From positions 16,072-80,071 of the forward strand of contig JAAWQM010000003.1 in the NCBI GenBank assembly GCA_022800525.1: a stretch of 64,000 nt of DNA. Direction: 5' to 3'. This DNA comes from Oscillospiraceae bacterium (GTDB lineage: Bacteria > Bacillota > Clostridia > Oscillospirales > Oscillospiraceae). Position 1 is the first letter of the stretch, and every line of letters begins with the position of its first letter. The position numbers were made by a program, and so were the translations under genes. Shown here in pieces: positions 1 through 12,067 of the stretch. The notes below the pieces were generated by a model that worked only from the letters and a program-made list of their open reading frames with translations, was not told where the DNA came from and did no database searches.

Positions 1-1287
1 GATGCGGCGGAGGGGCTTCGGGTCCCGGACGCAGAGCGGGTGGACTGTACCGGGAAGCTGCTGTTTCCCGGATTCATCGACGGTCACACCCATTTTGACC
101 TGGAGGTGGGGGGGACCATCACCGCAGACGACTTTGCCACCGGCAGCCGCGCGGCCCTGCGGGGCGGCACGACGATGGTTGTGGATTTCGCCGCGCCGGA
201 CAAGGGGGAGACCCTGGCCTCCGGGCTGGAGCGGTGGCGGGAGAAGTCAGAGGGCCGCTCCGCCTGCGACTACGGGTTCCACATGACCATTGACGACTGG
301 AACGAGGGGATCTCCCGGGAGATCGGGGAGATGATGGACCAGGGGATCTCCTCCTTCAAGATGTATATGACCTACCCCGCCATGATGCTCCCGGAGGGAG
401 ACATGTACCGGGCGCTGCTGCGGCTGAAGGAGGTGGGCGGCATTGCAGGCGTCCACTGCGAGAACGACGGTGTGATCCGCGCCCTGGTCCGGGAGGCCAG
501 GGCAGAGGGCCGTATGGCTCCCGCCTCCCATCCCCGCACCCGGCCCGCGCCCCTGGAGTCGGAGGCGGTGAGCCATCTGCTGCGGCTGGCCCAGGTGGCG
601 GACGTGCCGGTCATCATCGTGCATCTCTCCGCCCGGGAGTCTCTGGAGGAGGTCCGGGCCGCCCGGAGGCGGGGGCAGAGGGTCTATGTGGAGACCTGCC
701 CCCACTACCTGCTGCTGGAGGACAGCGTGTATGACAACCCGGACTTCCTGGAGGCGGCCAAGTTCGTCTGCGCGCCGCCCATCCGGAAGAGGGAGGACCG
801 GGAGGCGCTGTGGGAAGCCCTGAGAAACGGGGAGATCGACACGGTGGCTACGGACCACTGCTCCTTCACCACGGCCCAGAAGCGGGCGGGGCGGTATGAC
901 TTTACAAAAATCCCCGGCGGGCTGCCCGGCGTGGAGCACCGGGGGGCGCTGCTCTATACCCACGGCGTGGCGGCGGGCAGGATCACTGCCGGGGATATGT
1001 GCCGGGTCCTGTGCGAAAACCCGGCGAAGCTGTACGGCTGCTGGCCCCGGAAGGGCGTCATCGCCCCCGGCGCGGACGCGGACATCGTAGTCTATGACCC
1101 CGGCGCGGATTCCATCATCACGGCGGCGGCGCAGGCCCAGCATACGGACTACACCCCCTATGAGGGGATGGCGACAGCAGGGTCCGTCCGGCAGGTCTAC
1201 CTGCGGGGACGGCTGGCCGTGGACCGGGGGGAGGTCCTGCTCCGCAATGAGGGAATATTTATTCCTCGGGAGAGGCGCTGCCTGTAG
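1..1287 (+). CDS. Dihydropyrimidinase / D-hydantoinase, 5' truncated by window edge
   Basis: A cyclic-amidohydrolase that opens dihydropyrimidine or hydantoin rings in pyrimidine catabolism. The reading frame is open to base 1, so the start lies upstream; the ATG/GTG at 40 in the ORF track is internal. Seen: the metal motif GFIDGHTHFD, the Lys expected to be carboxylated in SSFKMYMTY, metal His in VHCEN and IVHLSA, and the catalytic Asp in ATDHCSF. All metal ligands of the family are present, so the enzyme should be active. A missing N-terminus of about 45-50 residues is expected. The last 29 bases overlap the 3' end of the convergent AAA+ gene. Family is secure; hydantoinase versus dihydropyrimidinase specificity cannot be told from the sequence alone. 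Confidence 0.93.
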   Translation, partial: DAAEGLRVPDAERVDCTGKLLFPGFIDGHTHFDLEVGGTITADDFATGSRAALRGGTTMVVDFAAPDKGETLASGLERWREKSEGRSACDYGFHMTIDDWNEGISREIGEMMDQGISSFKMYMTYPAMMLPEGDMYRALLRLKEVGGIAGVHCENDGVIRALVREARAEGRMAPASHPRTRPAPLESEAVSHLLRLAQVADVPVIIVHLSARESLEEVRAARRRGQRVYVETCPHYLLLEDSVYDNPDFLEAAKFVCAPPIRKREDREALWEALRNGEIDTVATDHCSFTTAQKRAGRYDFTKIPGGLPGVEHRGALLYTHGVAAGRITAGDMCRVLCENPAKLYGCWPRKGVIAPGADADIVVYDPGADSIITAAAQAQHTDYTPYEGMATAGSVRQVYLRGRLAVDRGEVLLRNEGIFIPRERRCL

Positions 1288-2932
1288 TTTCTTCGTTCTC
1301 CGCAGCGTCTCCGGACGCTTCCGGCTCGCCGCCGGAGGGGGCGGGGGGCACATCCATCAGCTCCTTCAGGTCCTCCACGGTGATGGTGCGGATATCGTCG
1401 TCCGTGGGGGTCTCCAGTCCGGCCACCCGGTCGGCCTGGGCGGCCACTATTTTCTCGAAAAGGTTGCGCACGTCCCGGGCGTTGCCGAAGTTCTGGTCCC
1501 GGTCCTCGTACAGCTCCTGGAGATGGTCCTTCACCGCCGCTTCGGCGGCCTCGTCCAGCTTGTAGTCGTTGCGCGTCACCCGACCCTGGAAAATTTCGTA
1601 GAGCTGGTTCCCGTTGTAATCCTCAAAATAGAGGTACTTGTTGAAGCGGGATTTCAGGCCGGGGTTGGAGTCGATGAACCGGGGCATGAGGGTGGCGTAG
1701 CCCGCCACGATGACCACAAAGTCGTCCCGGTGGTCCTCCATGGCCTTGAGGATGGTGTCGATGGCCTCCTGGCCGAAGTCCTTGTCGGCGTTGGCGGGGG
1801 AGAGGGTGTATGCCTCGTCGATGAACAGCACGCCGCCCAGGGCCTTCTCGATGACCTCCTTGGTCTTGATGGCGGTTTGGCCTACATATCCGGCCACAAG
1901 GCCGGAGCGGTCCACCTCCACCATGTGGCCCTTGGAGAGGATGCCCAGGGCGCTGTAGACCTTGCCCACGATGCGTGCCACAGTGGTCTTGCCGGTGCCG
2001 GGGTTGCCGGAGAACACCAGATGGAAGGACATGTCGGGCGTTTTCATTCCCCGCTCCTGGCGCAGCTTGCGGACCTTCACCAGATTGACCAGACTGTCCA
2101 CGTCCTTTTTGACGGCATCCAGGCCGATGAGCTGGTCCAGCCCGGCCATCGCCTCCTCCAGGGTGGGCTTGGGCGGCTCCGGCTCCTCGGCCTGAGCGGC
2201 AGCGGCCCCGGCGGCGGCGTCCGGTCTGGAGGGCTCCTGTGGGCCTTCCGCTACAGGCAGGGGGGCGTTTGGGTCGCCGGGGATGGGGTCGGAGGGCTTC
2301 CTGGGCGCGCCGAAGAAGTCGTCAAAGACGCCCCGCGTCCGGTCGCGGCTGATGACCTTGCTGAACTCGTCCATCAGGTCGTTGAGCTCTTTTCCCGCGT
2401 CCTTCGGGGCGCCGGACAGGCCGGGCGCGCCGCCCAGGTAGTCGTCGGGGCCGGGGGTGGCGGGGGCGGCGGCTACGCCGCCCTGATCGCAGGCGCTGGT
2501 GAGCTGTTCATAGAGCAGGGTGATCCGGCGGCTCTCGGCGAAGGAGAAGGAGCCGTCGTAGGCGGCGCAGAGCATCAGCAGGTTTTTCTGCACCTCAGCG
2601 AAGCTGCGGCTGTAGGTGGTGCGGTTCTGCGTGTCGGAAGTGACCAGCTTCAGGAAGAACTCCGGTACGCCCACAGTGTAATTAGGATTTTTCTGGTAGA
2701 AGGCGATGGCCTTCTCAAACTGCTCGGGGGAGAATCGGACCTGACGGTCGGTATAGATCTGGTTGATGCCGGTGACGTCTCCTCCCCGGCCGCCGGAGGC
2801 GGCCCACAGGCAGAGGGTACAGGCGCGGAAGTAGGTATCCACCTCCTGTGAGGAGATGCCCAGCTGGGAGGGGATGCTCTGGCAGAAGTGGCCTACGCTG
2901 TCGGCATAGTCACGGTGGAAGTTCTTACTCAT
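1259..2932 (-). CDS. TerB-like / SpoVK-CbbX-type AAA+ ATPase
   Basis: Cytoplasmic ATPase of 557 residues. Residues 1-150 are a mostly helical region resembling a TerB-like domain (weak assignment). Residues 150-255 are a Pro/Ala/Glu-rich linker. Residues 256-540 are an AAA+ module of the SpoVK/CbbX type, with Walker A GNPGTGKT near 309 and Walker B LFIDEA near 369, followed by a lid domain. Relatives remodel protein complexes or act in sporulation, but the substrate here is unknown. The start ATG at 2932 lies about 27 bases downstream of a TATAAT on the minus strand inside a palindrome. The 3' end overlaps the dihydropyrimidinase by 29 bases in antisense orientation. The C-terminus is acidic and low-complexity. 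Confidence 0.85.
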   Translation of the reverse strand: MSKNFHRDYADSVGHFCQSIPSQLGISSQEVDTYFRACTLCLWAASGGRGGDVTGINQIYTDRQVRFSPEQFEKAIAFYQKNPNYTVGVPEFFLKLVTSDTQNRTTYSRSFAEVQKNLLMLCAAYDGSFSFAESRRITLLYEQLTSACDQGGVAAAPATPGPDDYLGGAPGLSGAPKDAGKELNDLMDEFSKVISRDRTRGVFDDFFGAPRKPSDPIPGDPNAPLPVAEGPQEPSRPDAAAGAAAAQAEEPEPPKPTLEEAMAGLDQLIGLDAVKKDVDSLVNLVKVRKLRQERGMKTPDMSFHLVFSGNPGTGKTTVARIVGKVYSALGILSKGHMVEVDRSGLVAGYVGQTAIKTKEVIEKALGGVLFIDEAYTLSPANADKDFGQEAIDTILKAMEDHRDDFVVIVAGYATLMPRFIDSNPGLKSRFNKYLYFEDYNGNQLYEIFQGRVTRNDYKLDEAAEAAVKDHLQELYEDRDQNFGNARDVRNLFEKIVAAQADRVAGLETPTDDDIRTITVEDLKELMDVPPAPSGGEPEASGDAAENEETTGSASPEE

Positions 2933-2947
2933 GGATGGCCTCCGTTT

Positions 2948-2973
2948 GGTATAATGTCGTGGGACATTATACC
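2948..2973. promoter_or_regulatory. Perfect palindrome carrying TATAAT on both strands
   Basis: Eleven-base arms GGTATAATGTC and GACATTATACC flank a 4-base loop. Each arm contains a -10 hexamer, one reading left into the AAA+ gene and one reading right toward the AI-2E family gene. Such an arrangement could be a shared divergent promoter, an operator, or both. No convincing -35 hexamer was found in either direction. Confidence 0.5.
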
Positions 2974-3106
2974 ACAGGCGGGAGGAAATGGGAAGTGCTT
3001 ATCTTTGCCGCCTCCGGCGGCAGGGGGAGCCGCTTCTGGTCGACAGCCCGGGCCTGCGCCAAAACGCATCGGCTCAAATATACATGGCAATATTCGGAGG
3101 ATTATC

Positions 3107-4255
3107 ATGGAAATTTCCAAACAAACAATGAAAAAACTCATACTCCTTATCACCTTTACCGTCCTGCTGCTGACAGGGATCCAACGCCTGGATATTGTAC
3201 TGAATGCCCTGGGAATCTTTTGGGGCATCCTGTTCCCCCTGGTCCTGGGCGGCGGCATTGCCTTCGTCATCAACGTCCCCATGCACTCCCTGGAAGAAAA
3301 GCTCTTCGCTGGAGCAAAGAAAAAGAAAAAACTTTCCCCGGCCCTGGCCCGCTGCTCCAGCCTGCTGCTGACCTTCCTCCTGCTGATTGCGGTGATCCTG
3401 CTGCTGGTGCTGGTCATCGTTCCACAGCTGCTGGAGAGCGCCTACAGCCTGGGCAACTATATCGCCGCCGCCGTTCTGCGGGCCGCGGACTGGGCGGAAA
3501 AGCAGTTCGCCGCCTACCCCGAAATCGCCCAGCGGATGGAAAACCTGACCATTGACTGGAAAACCCTGCTGGGCAACCTGTGGGCCTTCCTTACCACTGG
3601 CGTTGGCAGCGTGGTCACCTCCACCATCTCCGTCACCATGCGTATCTTCGGCGCGGTGAACACGGCGTTCATCGCCCTGATTTTCGCCGTCTACCTGCTC
3701 CTGCAAAAGGAACGCCTGGGCCTTCAGTGCCGGAAGGCGCTCTACGCCCTGGTCCCCAGGAAGGCCGCCGACCAGACGGTAAAGGTCTGCTCCCTCAGCC
3801 ACCGCATCTTCTCCAGCTACATCGCCGGGCAGTGCATGGAGGCTGTCATCCTGGGGTGCATGTTCTTTGTGTCCATGTCCCTGCTGAAAATCCCCTACGC
3901 GCTGCTGACCGGATGCCTCATCGCTGTGACGGCCCTGATCCCCATTGTGGGCGCGTTCATAGGATGCTTTGTAGGCGCGTTCCTGCTGCTTATGGTGTCG
4001 CCCATGCAGGCGGTGTTTTTCGTGGCGCTGTTCCTGGTGCTCCAGCAGGTGGAGGGCAACTTCATTTACCCCCACGTGGTGGGGAATTCCGTTGGACTGC
4101 CCTCCATCTGGGTACTGGCCGCCGTCACCGTGGGCGGGAGTCTGATGGGCGTCGCGGGCATGATTTTGTTTATTCCGCTGACCTCCGTGGTCTACGCCCT
4201 GTTCCGGGAGTTTGTATATACGCGGCTGAAGGAAAAAGGGATCAAGGTAAGGTGA
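3107..4255 (+). CDS. AI-2E transporter family (YdbI/PerM-type) membrane protein
   Basis: Integral membrane protein of 382 residues with about seven to eight hydrophobic segments. Two lie near the N-terminus (LILLITFTVLLLTG and GILFPLVLGGGIAFVINVP). They are followed by a soluble helical region around 100-175 and a C-terminal transmembrane bundle containing LTGCLIAVTALIPIVGAFIG. This layout is typical of PF01594, whose members export autoinducer-2 or act as Na+/H+ antiporters; the substrate here is unknown. The ORF track starts at 2888, but GGAGG at 3096-3100 places the start at ATG 3107. About 145 bases separate it from the shared palindromic promoter region. The downstream gene is convergent, so it is probably monocistronic. 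Confidence 0.88.
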   Translation: MEISKQTMKKLILLITFTVLLLTGIQRLDIVLNALGIFWGILFPLVLGGGIAFVINVPMHSLEEKLFAGAKKKKKLSPALARCSSLLLTFLLLIAVILLLVLVIVPQLLESAYSLGNYIAAAVLRAADWAEKQFAAYPEIAQRMENLTIDWKTLLGNLWAFLTTGVGSVVTSTISVTMRIFGAVNTAFIALIFAVYLLLQKERLGLQCRKALYALVPRKAADQTVKVCSLSHRIFSSYIAGQCMEAVILGCMFFVSMSLLKIPYALLTGCLIAVTALIPIVGAFIGCFVGAFLLLMVSPMQAVFFVALFLVLQQVEGNFIYPHVVGNSVGLPSIWVLAAVTVGGSLMGVAGMILFIPLTSVVYALFREFVYTRLKEKGIKVR

Positions 4256-4297
4256 CCCGGACTCCGGAAAGAAACCGCGCAGGGAAATCAACAGAAT

Positions 4298-4326
4298 TTT
4301 ACAAAGCGCAGTGCATCATGTATAAT
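4298..4326 (+). promoter_or_regulatory. Strong sigma-A promoter for a structured RNA
   Basis: TTTACA at 4298-4303 and TATAAT at 4321-4326 are separated by 17 bases. No protein-coding gene with a ribosome binding site follows on this strand. The predicted transcript runs into a region able to fold into nested helices, pointing to a non-coding RNA. Confidence 0.65.
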
Positions 4327-4331
4327 GGGCA

Positions 4332-4475
4332 GGCCGAAGCTGAGAAGCCCAGGCCGGGAGGGCGCTGTTGCATAATAGGCAATCAGCTGTTCCCCGGACG
4401 GTCAACGTACCGCTGCTGTTTGTGGATCAATGTTCTCTTGGCCTGCGCAAAACAGGAGCTTCTTTTGGATGCTTA
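4332..4475 (+). ncRNA. Structured small RNA, possibly 6S RNA
   Basis: The transcript expected from the upstream promoter can form a long closed rod. GAAGCT (4336-4341) pairs with AGCTTC (4457-4462), and CAGGCC (4350-4355) pairs with GGCCTG (4440-4445). Inside lie two hairpins: GCTG-TTGC with GCAA-T-CAGC around 4364-4387, and CGGT/ACCG around 4399-4413. A long hairpin with an interrupted centre and an own promoter is the architecture of 6S RNA, the sigma-A RNA polymerase regulator. I did not recognise a diagnostic primary motif, so the family call is tentative. The 3' end is approximate. SRP RNA was excluded because its conserved apical loop sequence is absent. Confidence 0.45.
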
Positions 4476-4518
4476 TTCATGATGGCCTTAAACAAGTGCG
4501 GATTTGTTCGCAGAAAGC

Positions 4519-6039
4519 TTATCTTTTCCGCAGAATCTCCGTATTCCGGTACTGGATCGCCTCCGCCAGATGAGCGGCGGAGATGTCCGCTTCCCCCTCC
4601 AGGTCTGCGATGGTCCGGGCCACCCGCAGGATGCGGTCGTGGCTGCGGGCCGTGAGGCCCATGCGGTCGAAGGCGGATTTCAGGATCCGCTCACCGGCGG
4701 CGTTCAGGCGGCAGAAGTTCCCCACCATAGCGGGAGTCATCTGGGCGTTACAGGGGGTCCCGGTCCCGGCAAAGCGCTCCGACTGACGGGCGCGGGCGGC
4801 GTCGACCCGGGCCTTGACGGCGGCGGAGGACTCCGGCGTCTCTTTGCGGCGCATGGCCTCGAACTCCACCGACGGCACCTCCACATGGAGATCCATCCGA
4901 TCCAGCAGAGGCCCGGAAATGCGGGAGACATATTTCTCCACCATGGCGCCGGTGCAGGTACACCGTCCGGAGGGGTGCCCCAGCCAGCCGCAGCGGCAGG
5001 GGTTCATGGCGCACACCAGCATGAACCGGCTGGGCAGATGGATGCTCCCGGCGGCGCGGTTGATAGTGACCTCGCCGTCCTCAATGGGCTGCCGGAGGAC
5101 CTCCAAAGCGTCCTTGGAGAACTCCGGCAGCTCGTCCAGGAAGAGCACTCCGTTGTGGGCCAGGGAAATCTCCCCTGGCCTGGGGAACGCGCCGCCGCCT
5201 GCCAGGGCGGCGGCGGAGACGGTGTGGTGAGGGCTGCGGAAGGGGCGGTGCAGGAGGAGAGGGTGTTTCTGGTCGGTCTTGCCTGCCACGGACCAGACCT
5301 CGGTGGCCTCCAAAGCCTCCCGCCTGGTCATGTCCGGCAGGATGGAGGGCAGGCGGCGGGCCAGCATGGACTTTCCGGCTCCCGGCGAACCGATCAGCAG
5401 GATGTTGTGGCCTCCGGCGGCGGCGATTTCCAGGGCGCGTTTGACATTCTCCTGGCCCATGACTTCAGAAAAGTCCGGCGTCGGGCCGGCGGCGGATTCC
5501 GGCTCCCAGGGGAGGGCGGGCCGGATGGCCCGCTCTCCATGCAGATGGTCCAGCAGAGTCTCCACATCCTCCACGGGGTAGACGGTGAGTCCTTCGGCCA
5601 GGGTGGCCTCGGCGGCGTTTTCCGCAGGGAGGTACAACTCTTTGATCCCGGCGCGGGCGGCGGCCATCGCCATGGGCAGCGTACCGGTGATGGGCCGCAG
5701 GGACCCGGTCAGGGACAGTTCGCCCAGGAAGGCGGCGGTGGAGGGCGGGGCGTCGATGTCGCCCTGGGCGGCCAGGATACCCAGGAGGATGGGGAGATCG
5801 TAGAGGGTGCCTTCCTTCCGCAGGGCGGCGGGGGCCAGGTTGACGGTGATGCGTGAGACGGGGAATTTGGCGCGGCAGCTTTTGATGGCGGCCCGGACAC
5901 GCTCGCGGGATTCCTTGACGGCGGCGTCGGGAAGCCCCACCATGTCAAAGGCAGGGAGTCCGCCCGAGAGGGCGCACTCCACGGAGACGTCGTAGCCTGT
6001 TATGCCTTGCAGTCCAAGGGAGTGAATGGTTACTACCAT
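4519..6039 (-). CDS. YifB/ComM family Mg-chelatase-like AAA+ ATPase
   Basis: Cytoplasmic ATPase of 506 residues, the usual length of the family. The N-terminal Lon-protease-like fold spans about 1-170. The Mg-chelatase AAA+ core carries Walker A GSPGAGKS at 217-224 and Walker B VLFLDELPE, and the C-terminal Mg_chelatase_C region contains RSHDRILRVARTIADLE. ComM-type members act as helicases promoting branch migration in natural transformation; in Firmicutes the role is less defined. The start ATG at 6039 has a GAAAGGA ribosome binding site about 9 bases upstream. A minus-strand TATAAT at 6233-6238 would give a leader of about 190 bases containing palindromic repeats. It is convergent with the structured RNA. 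Confidence 0.92.
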   Translation of the reverse strand: MVVTIHSLGLQGITGYDVSVECALSGGLPAFDMVGLPDAAVKESRERVRAAIKSCRAKFPVSRITVNLAPAALRKEGTLYDLPILLGILAAQGDIDAPPSTAAFLGELSLTGSLRPITGTLPMAMAAARAGIKELYLPAENAAEATLAEGLTVYPVEDVETLLDHLHGERAIRPALPWEPESAAGPTPDFSEVMGQENVKRALEIAAAGGHNILLIGSPGAGKSMLARRLPSILPDMTRREALEATEVWSVAGKTDQKHPLLLHRPFRSPHHTVSAAALAGGGAFPRPGEISLAHNGVLFLDELPEFSKDALEVLRQPIEDGEVTINRAAGSIHLPSRFMLVCAMNPCRCGWLGHPSGRCTCTGAMVEKYVSRISGPLLDRMDLHVEVPSVEFEAMRRKETPESSAAVKARVDAARARQSERFAGTGTPCNAQMTPAMVGNFCRLNAAGERILKSAFDRMGLTARSHDRILRVARTIADLEGEADISAAHLAEAIQYRNTEILRKR

Positions 6040-6346
6040 AAAAATATTATCCTTTCTTCGCGCCGTTCCGGCGCACCGTTTGCAGAATGTTCAGTACGCA
6101 AAATCCGTATGGGGACGCACATTGTGCGCCCGCTATCTGCCCCCACTGATGCGAGGGACCGGCAGCGCGGTTCTGCCCCTTTGGATGCGAGCGGGCAATA
6201 CCCGCCCCTGCCGCACGGAGTAGCAATACTATATTATACCATGCGGGAGCAAATCCTCCCACTTGCAAAAATCGCCAAAAAACACCAGTGAATTTTTACA
6301 CTTCCGGAGAAAAAGAAAAATTTCCGAAAATGGAGCAAACATAGCG
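6040..6346. repeat. Intergenic region with palindromic repeat unit
   Basis: This gap between divergent yifB and nifJ carries a GCGGG-caata-CCCGC hairpin at 6191-6205 followed by CCTGC. It resembles the dispersed GGGCGG/CCGCCC units near 13930, 16245, 30275 and 51790. A minus-strand TATAAT lies at 6233-6238. No coding sequence with a ribosome binding site was found. Confidence 0.5.
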
Positions 6347-6375
6347 TTTACACAGAGAGAAAAAAGTGATATAGT
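6347..6375 (+). promoter_or_regulatory. Promoter of nifJ
   Basis: TTTACA at 6347-6352, a 17-base spacer and TATAGT at 6370-6375 form a near-consensus sigma-A promoter. The expected transcript start gives a leader of about 67 bases before the nifJ ATG. An A-rich tract precedes the -35. Confidence 0.75.
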
Positions 6376-6448
6376 AAATCACGTATGAGTACCTTGCTGT
6401 GTATTCACCCCATGGCAGTATCAAATATTCAGGAGGAACAAAAACACT

Positions 6449-10126
<3,678 letters not shown>

Positions 10127-10148
10127 GCGCAACTGAATCAAGACTCTT

Positions 10149-10177
10149 GGGGGATGGGCGCAGCCCATCCCCCTTTT
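10149..10177 (+). terminator. Rho-independent terminator of nifJ
   Basis: GGGGGATGGGC (10149-10159) and GCCCATCCCCC (10163-10173) form an 11-bp perfect stem with a 3-base loop followed by TTTT. It lies 22 bases after the nifJ stop. Confidence 0.9.
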
Positions 10178-10294
10178 GAAGTGTTTTTCATACAGGAAAC
10201 GGTTATGCGCGCTTCATTATCGCTTCCGAACCGAAAGGCCGGAAGTAATATATGCCATGCATCCAGTTTTCAGGAAAGGATACGTGTTTCATCT

Positions 10295-11473
10295 ATGCAA
10301 TACCGTCAGGACAAAAAAGGCAATGCCATCTCCCTCTTGGGCTATGGCTGTATGCGCTTCACGCGAAAAGGAAACTCCATCGACCTTGACAAGGCCGAAA
10401 AGGAGCTGCTGGCCGCCATCGGCGGCGGGGTCAATTATCTGGACACGGCCTACATCTACCCCGGCAGCGAGGCGGCGGTGGGGGAAATCCTCCGCCGCAA
10501 TCACTGCCGGGACAGGGTCTATCTGGCGACCAAGCTGCCCCACTATATGATAAAGTCCCTGGACGGCGTGGAACGGACCTTCCAGGAGGAACTGCGGCGG
10601 CTGCAAACGGACCATATCGACTACTACCTGATGCACATGCTCACGGACACGGCCACCTGGGAGAAGCTGAACAAGCTGGGCATCGGGCAGTGGATCGCGG
10701 ACAAGCTGGCCGCGGGCCAAATCCGGAACATCGGCTTCTCCTACCACGGCAGCTCCCCTGTGTTCAAGCAGTTGGTGGATGCCTACGACTGGGACTTCTG
10801 CCAGATTCAGTACAACTACATGGACGAGACCAGTCAGGCCGGCGTGGACGGCCTGCGCTACGCCCACAGCAAGGGCCTGCCGGTCATCATTATGGAGCCT
10901 CTGCGGGGCGGGCGGCTGGTGGACCTGCTGCCGGAGACGGCAAAAAAGCTCTTCCGCCAGGACCCGGAGGGCCGGACGCCCGCCGCCCTGGCGTTCAAGT
11001 GGCTGTTTGACCAGCCGGAGGTCACCTGCGTTCTCTCCGGTATGAGCTCCCTGGAGATGGTGGAGCAGAATCTGGCGGTGGCGGACCAGGGAACGCCAGG
11101 ATGCATGACGGACTCCGACCGGGCGCTGATTGAGCGGGTGAAGGCGGAGCTCCTGGCCCATGTCAAGGTGGGCTGTACCGGCTGCGGATACTGTATGCCC
11201 TGTCCCAAGGGGGTGGACATCCCCGGGACCTTCCGGTGCTATAACGCCATGTACTCCGAGGGCAAGGCATCGGGGCGGCGGGACTATCTGCAATGCACCG
11301 CCATGCGGAAGGACCCCAGCAGCGCCTCCCAGTGCGTGGGCTGCGGCAAGTGCGAGAGCCACTGTCCCCAGCATATCGCCATCCGCCAGGAGCTGAAACG
11401 CGCTGCAGGTGAGCTGGAGACCGTGGCCTACAGGGCGGCAAAGTGGGGGATCGGCCTGCTGCGGCTGTGGTGA
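10295..11473 (+). CDS. Aldo/keto reductase with C-terminal 2x[4Fe-4S] ferredoxin domain
   Basis: Oxidoreductase of 392 residues. The N-terminal two-thirds are an aldo/keto reductase barrel with the catalytic set Asp/Tyr (NYLDTAYIYPGSE), Lys (LATKLPHY) and His (YYLMHML). The C-terminus carries two cysteine clusters, CTGCGYCMPCPKG and CVGCGKCESHCPQ. This architecture is frequent in anaerobes, where the barrel may take electrons through the clusters; the substrate is unknown. The ORF track begins at 10154 inside the nifJ terminator, so the start is set at ATG 10295 (MQYRQD). AGGAAAGGA lies about 14 bases upstream, somewhat distant. The length matches other members. The gene ends in a bidirectional terminator shared with the convergent gene. 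Confidence 0.92.
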   Translation: MQYRQDKKGNAISLLGYGCMRFTRKGNSIDLDKAEKELLAAIGGGVNYLDTAYIYPGSEAAVGEILRRNHCRDRVYLATKLPHYMIKSLDGVERTFQEELRRLQTDHIDYYLMHMLTDTATWEKLNKLGIGQWIADKLAAGQIRNIGFSYHGSSPVFKQLVDAYDWDFCQIQYNYMDETSQAGVDGLRYAHSKGLPVIIMEPLRGGRLVDLLPETAKKLFRQDPEGRTPAALAFKWLFDQPEVTCVLSGMSSLEMVEQNLAVADQGTPGCMTDSDRALIERVKAELLAHVKVGCTGCGYCMPCPKGVDIPGTFRCYNAMYSEGKASGRRDYLQCTAMRKDPSSASQCVGCGKCESHCPQHIAIRQELKRAAGELETVAYRAAKWGIGLLRLW

Positions 11474-11487
11474 AGCGCGTATGATAA

Positions 11488-11534
11488 AGCTCCCGCACTG
11501 GTGTGTCCAGTGCGGGAGCTTCTTATTTCTTCTT
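11488..11534. terminator. Bidirectional terminator between convergent genes
   Basis: Fourteen-base perfect arms AGCTCCCGCACTGG (11488-11501) and CCAGTGCGGGAGCT (11507-11520) with a 5-base loop. On the plus strand a T-rich tail (TCTTATTTCTTCTT) follows; on the minus strand the tail CTTTATCAT is weaker. Confidence 0.88.
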
Positions 11535-12038
11535 ATGCAGCTTCAACTCGACGCCCCGCGCCTGCGCGGCCTGCTGAAAGAGCCTGACTGCCTGGGCGCT
11601 TTTTTCTTTCGGCGGAAGTTCTTCCGCGTCCTCCGCCAGCTTTTGAACGATTTCTTGCAGGTCCGCCAGCTCCAGCAGATTCACTGCCACACAGAAAAAA
11701 GTCTTTCGCCGTCCATCGTTGAAATGGCCGGGCAGGAAGCACAATATCTCAATTTTCCGCCGCTGTTCCGCATTGTACGCCTCTTCTCCGATCTCCCTCA
11801 TCCGCTCCAGGTCCGCCGCCCGGCGGCGGTGGGTGATAAAAGAGTCAAAATCATCGAAATGCCGGTACTTCTCGCAGGGATAGCTGCCGCAATCGCAGCA
11901 ATAGGCCGCGTTCCCATGCTCCAAACTACATCTTGCGAGCTTGCAGGACTGCTGCCCCTCTCCGCCGCCGCAGCCAGGGCAGTACCCGCCCAGCCTCATG
12001 GAGCAGAGTCCGCAGTTCAGTCCGCAGAAAGACAGCAG
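11523..12038 (-). CDS. DUF3795-like cysteine-rich protein, start codon uncertain
   Basis: A cysteine-rich protein of about 170 residues. It begins with the typical SFCGLNCGLCSMR and continues with CPGCGGGEGQQSC, ARCSLEHG and YCCDCGSYPCEKY, a pattern of DUF3795 proteins thought to bind metal; function unknown. The C-terminal half is helical and Glu/Lys/Ala-rich. The puzzle is the start. Between the lepA stop (12068-12070) and the conserved SFCGLNC region there is no in-frame ATG, GTG or TTG, only CTG codons at 12038 and 12035. The ORF-track start at 12326 lies inside lepA and gives a non-family peptide. I annotate from CTG 12038. Either a rare start, coupling to lepA termination or a decayed gene explains this. 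Confidence 0.7.
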   Translation of the reverse strand: MLSFCGLNCGLCSMRLGGYCPGCGGGEGQQSCKLARCSLEHGNAAYCCDCGSYPCEKYRHFDDFDSFITHRRRAADLERMREIGEEAYNAEQRRKIEILCFLPGHFNDGRRKTFFCVAVNLLELADLQEIVQKLAEDAEELPPKEKSAQAVRLFQQAAQARGVELKLHKKK

Positions 12039-12067
12039 CTGGTTGCCGCGTACAAAGCCTTTCGTGG

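Noticed and set aside
1094-2851. Plus-strand ORF of 585 codons over the dihydropyrimidinase end and AAA+ gene
   Set aside because: Antisense shadow of the AAA+ gene, which has Walker motifs and a proper start.
4332-4475. SRP (4.5S) RNA
   Set aside because: The conserved apical GGAAGCAGC-type loop sequence is absent.
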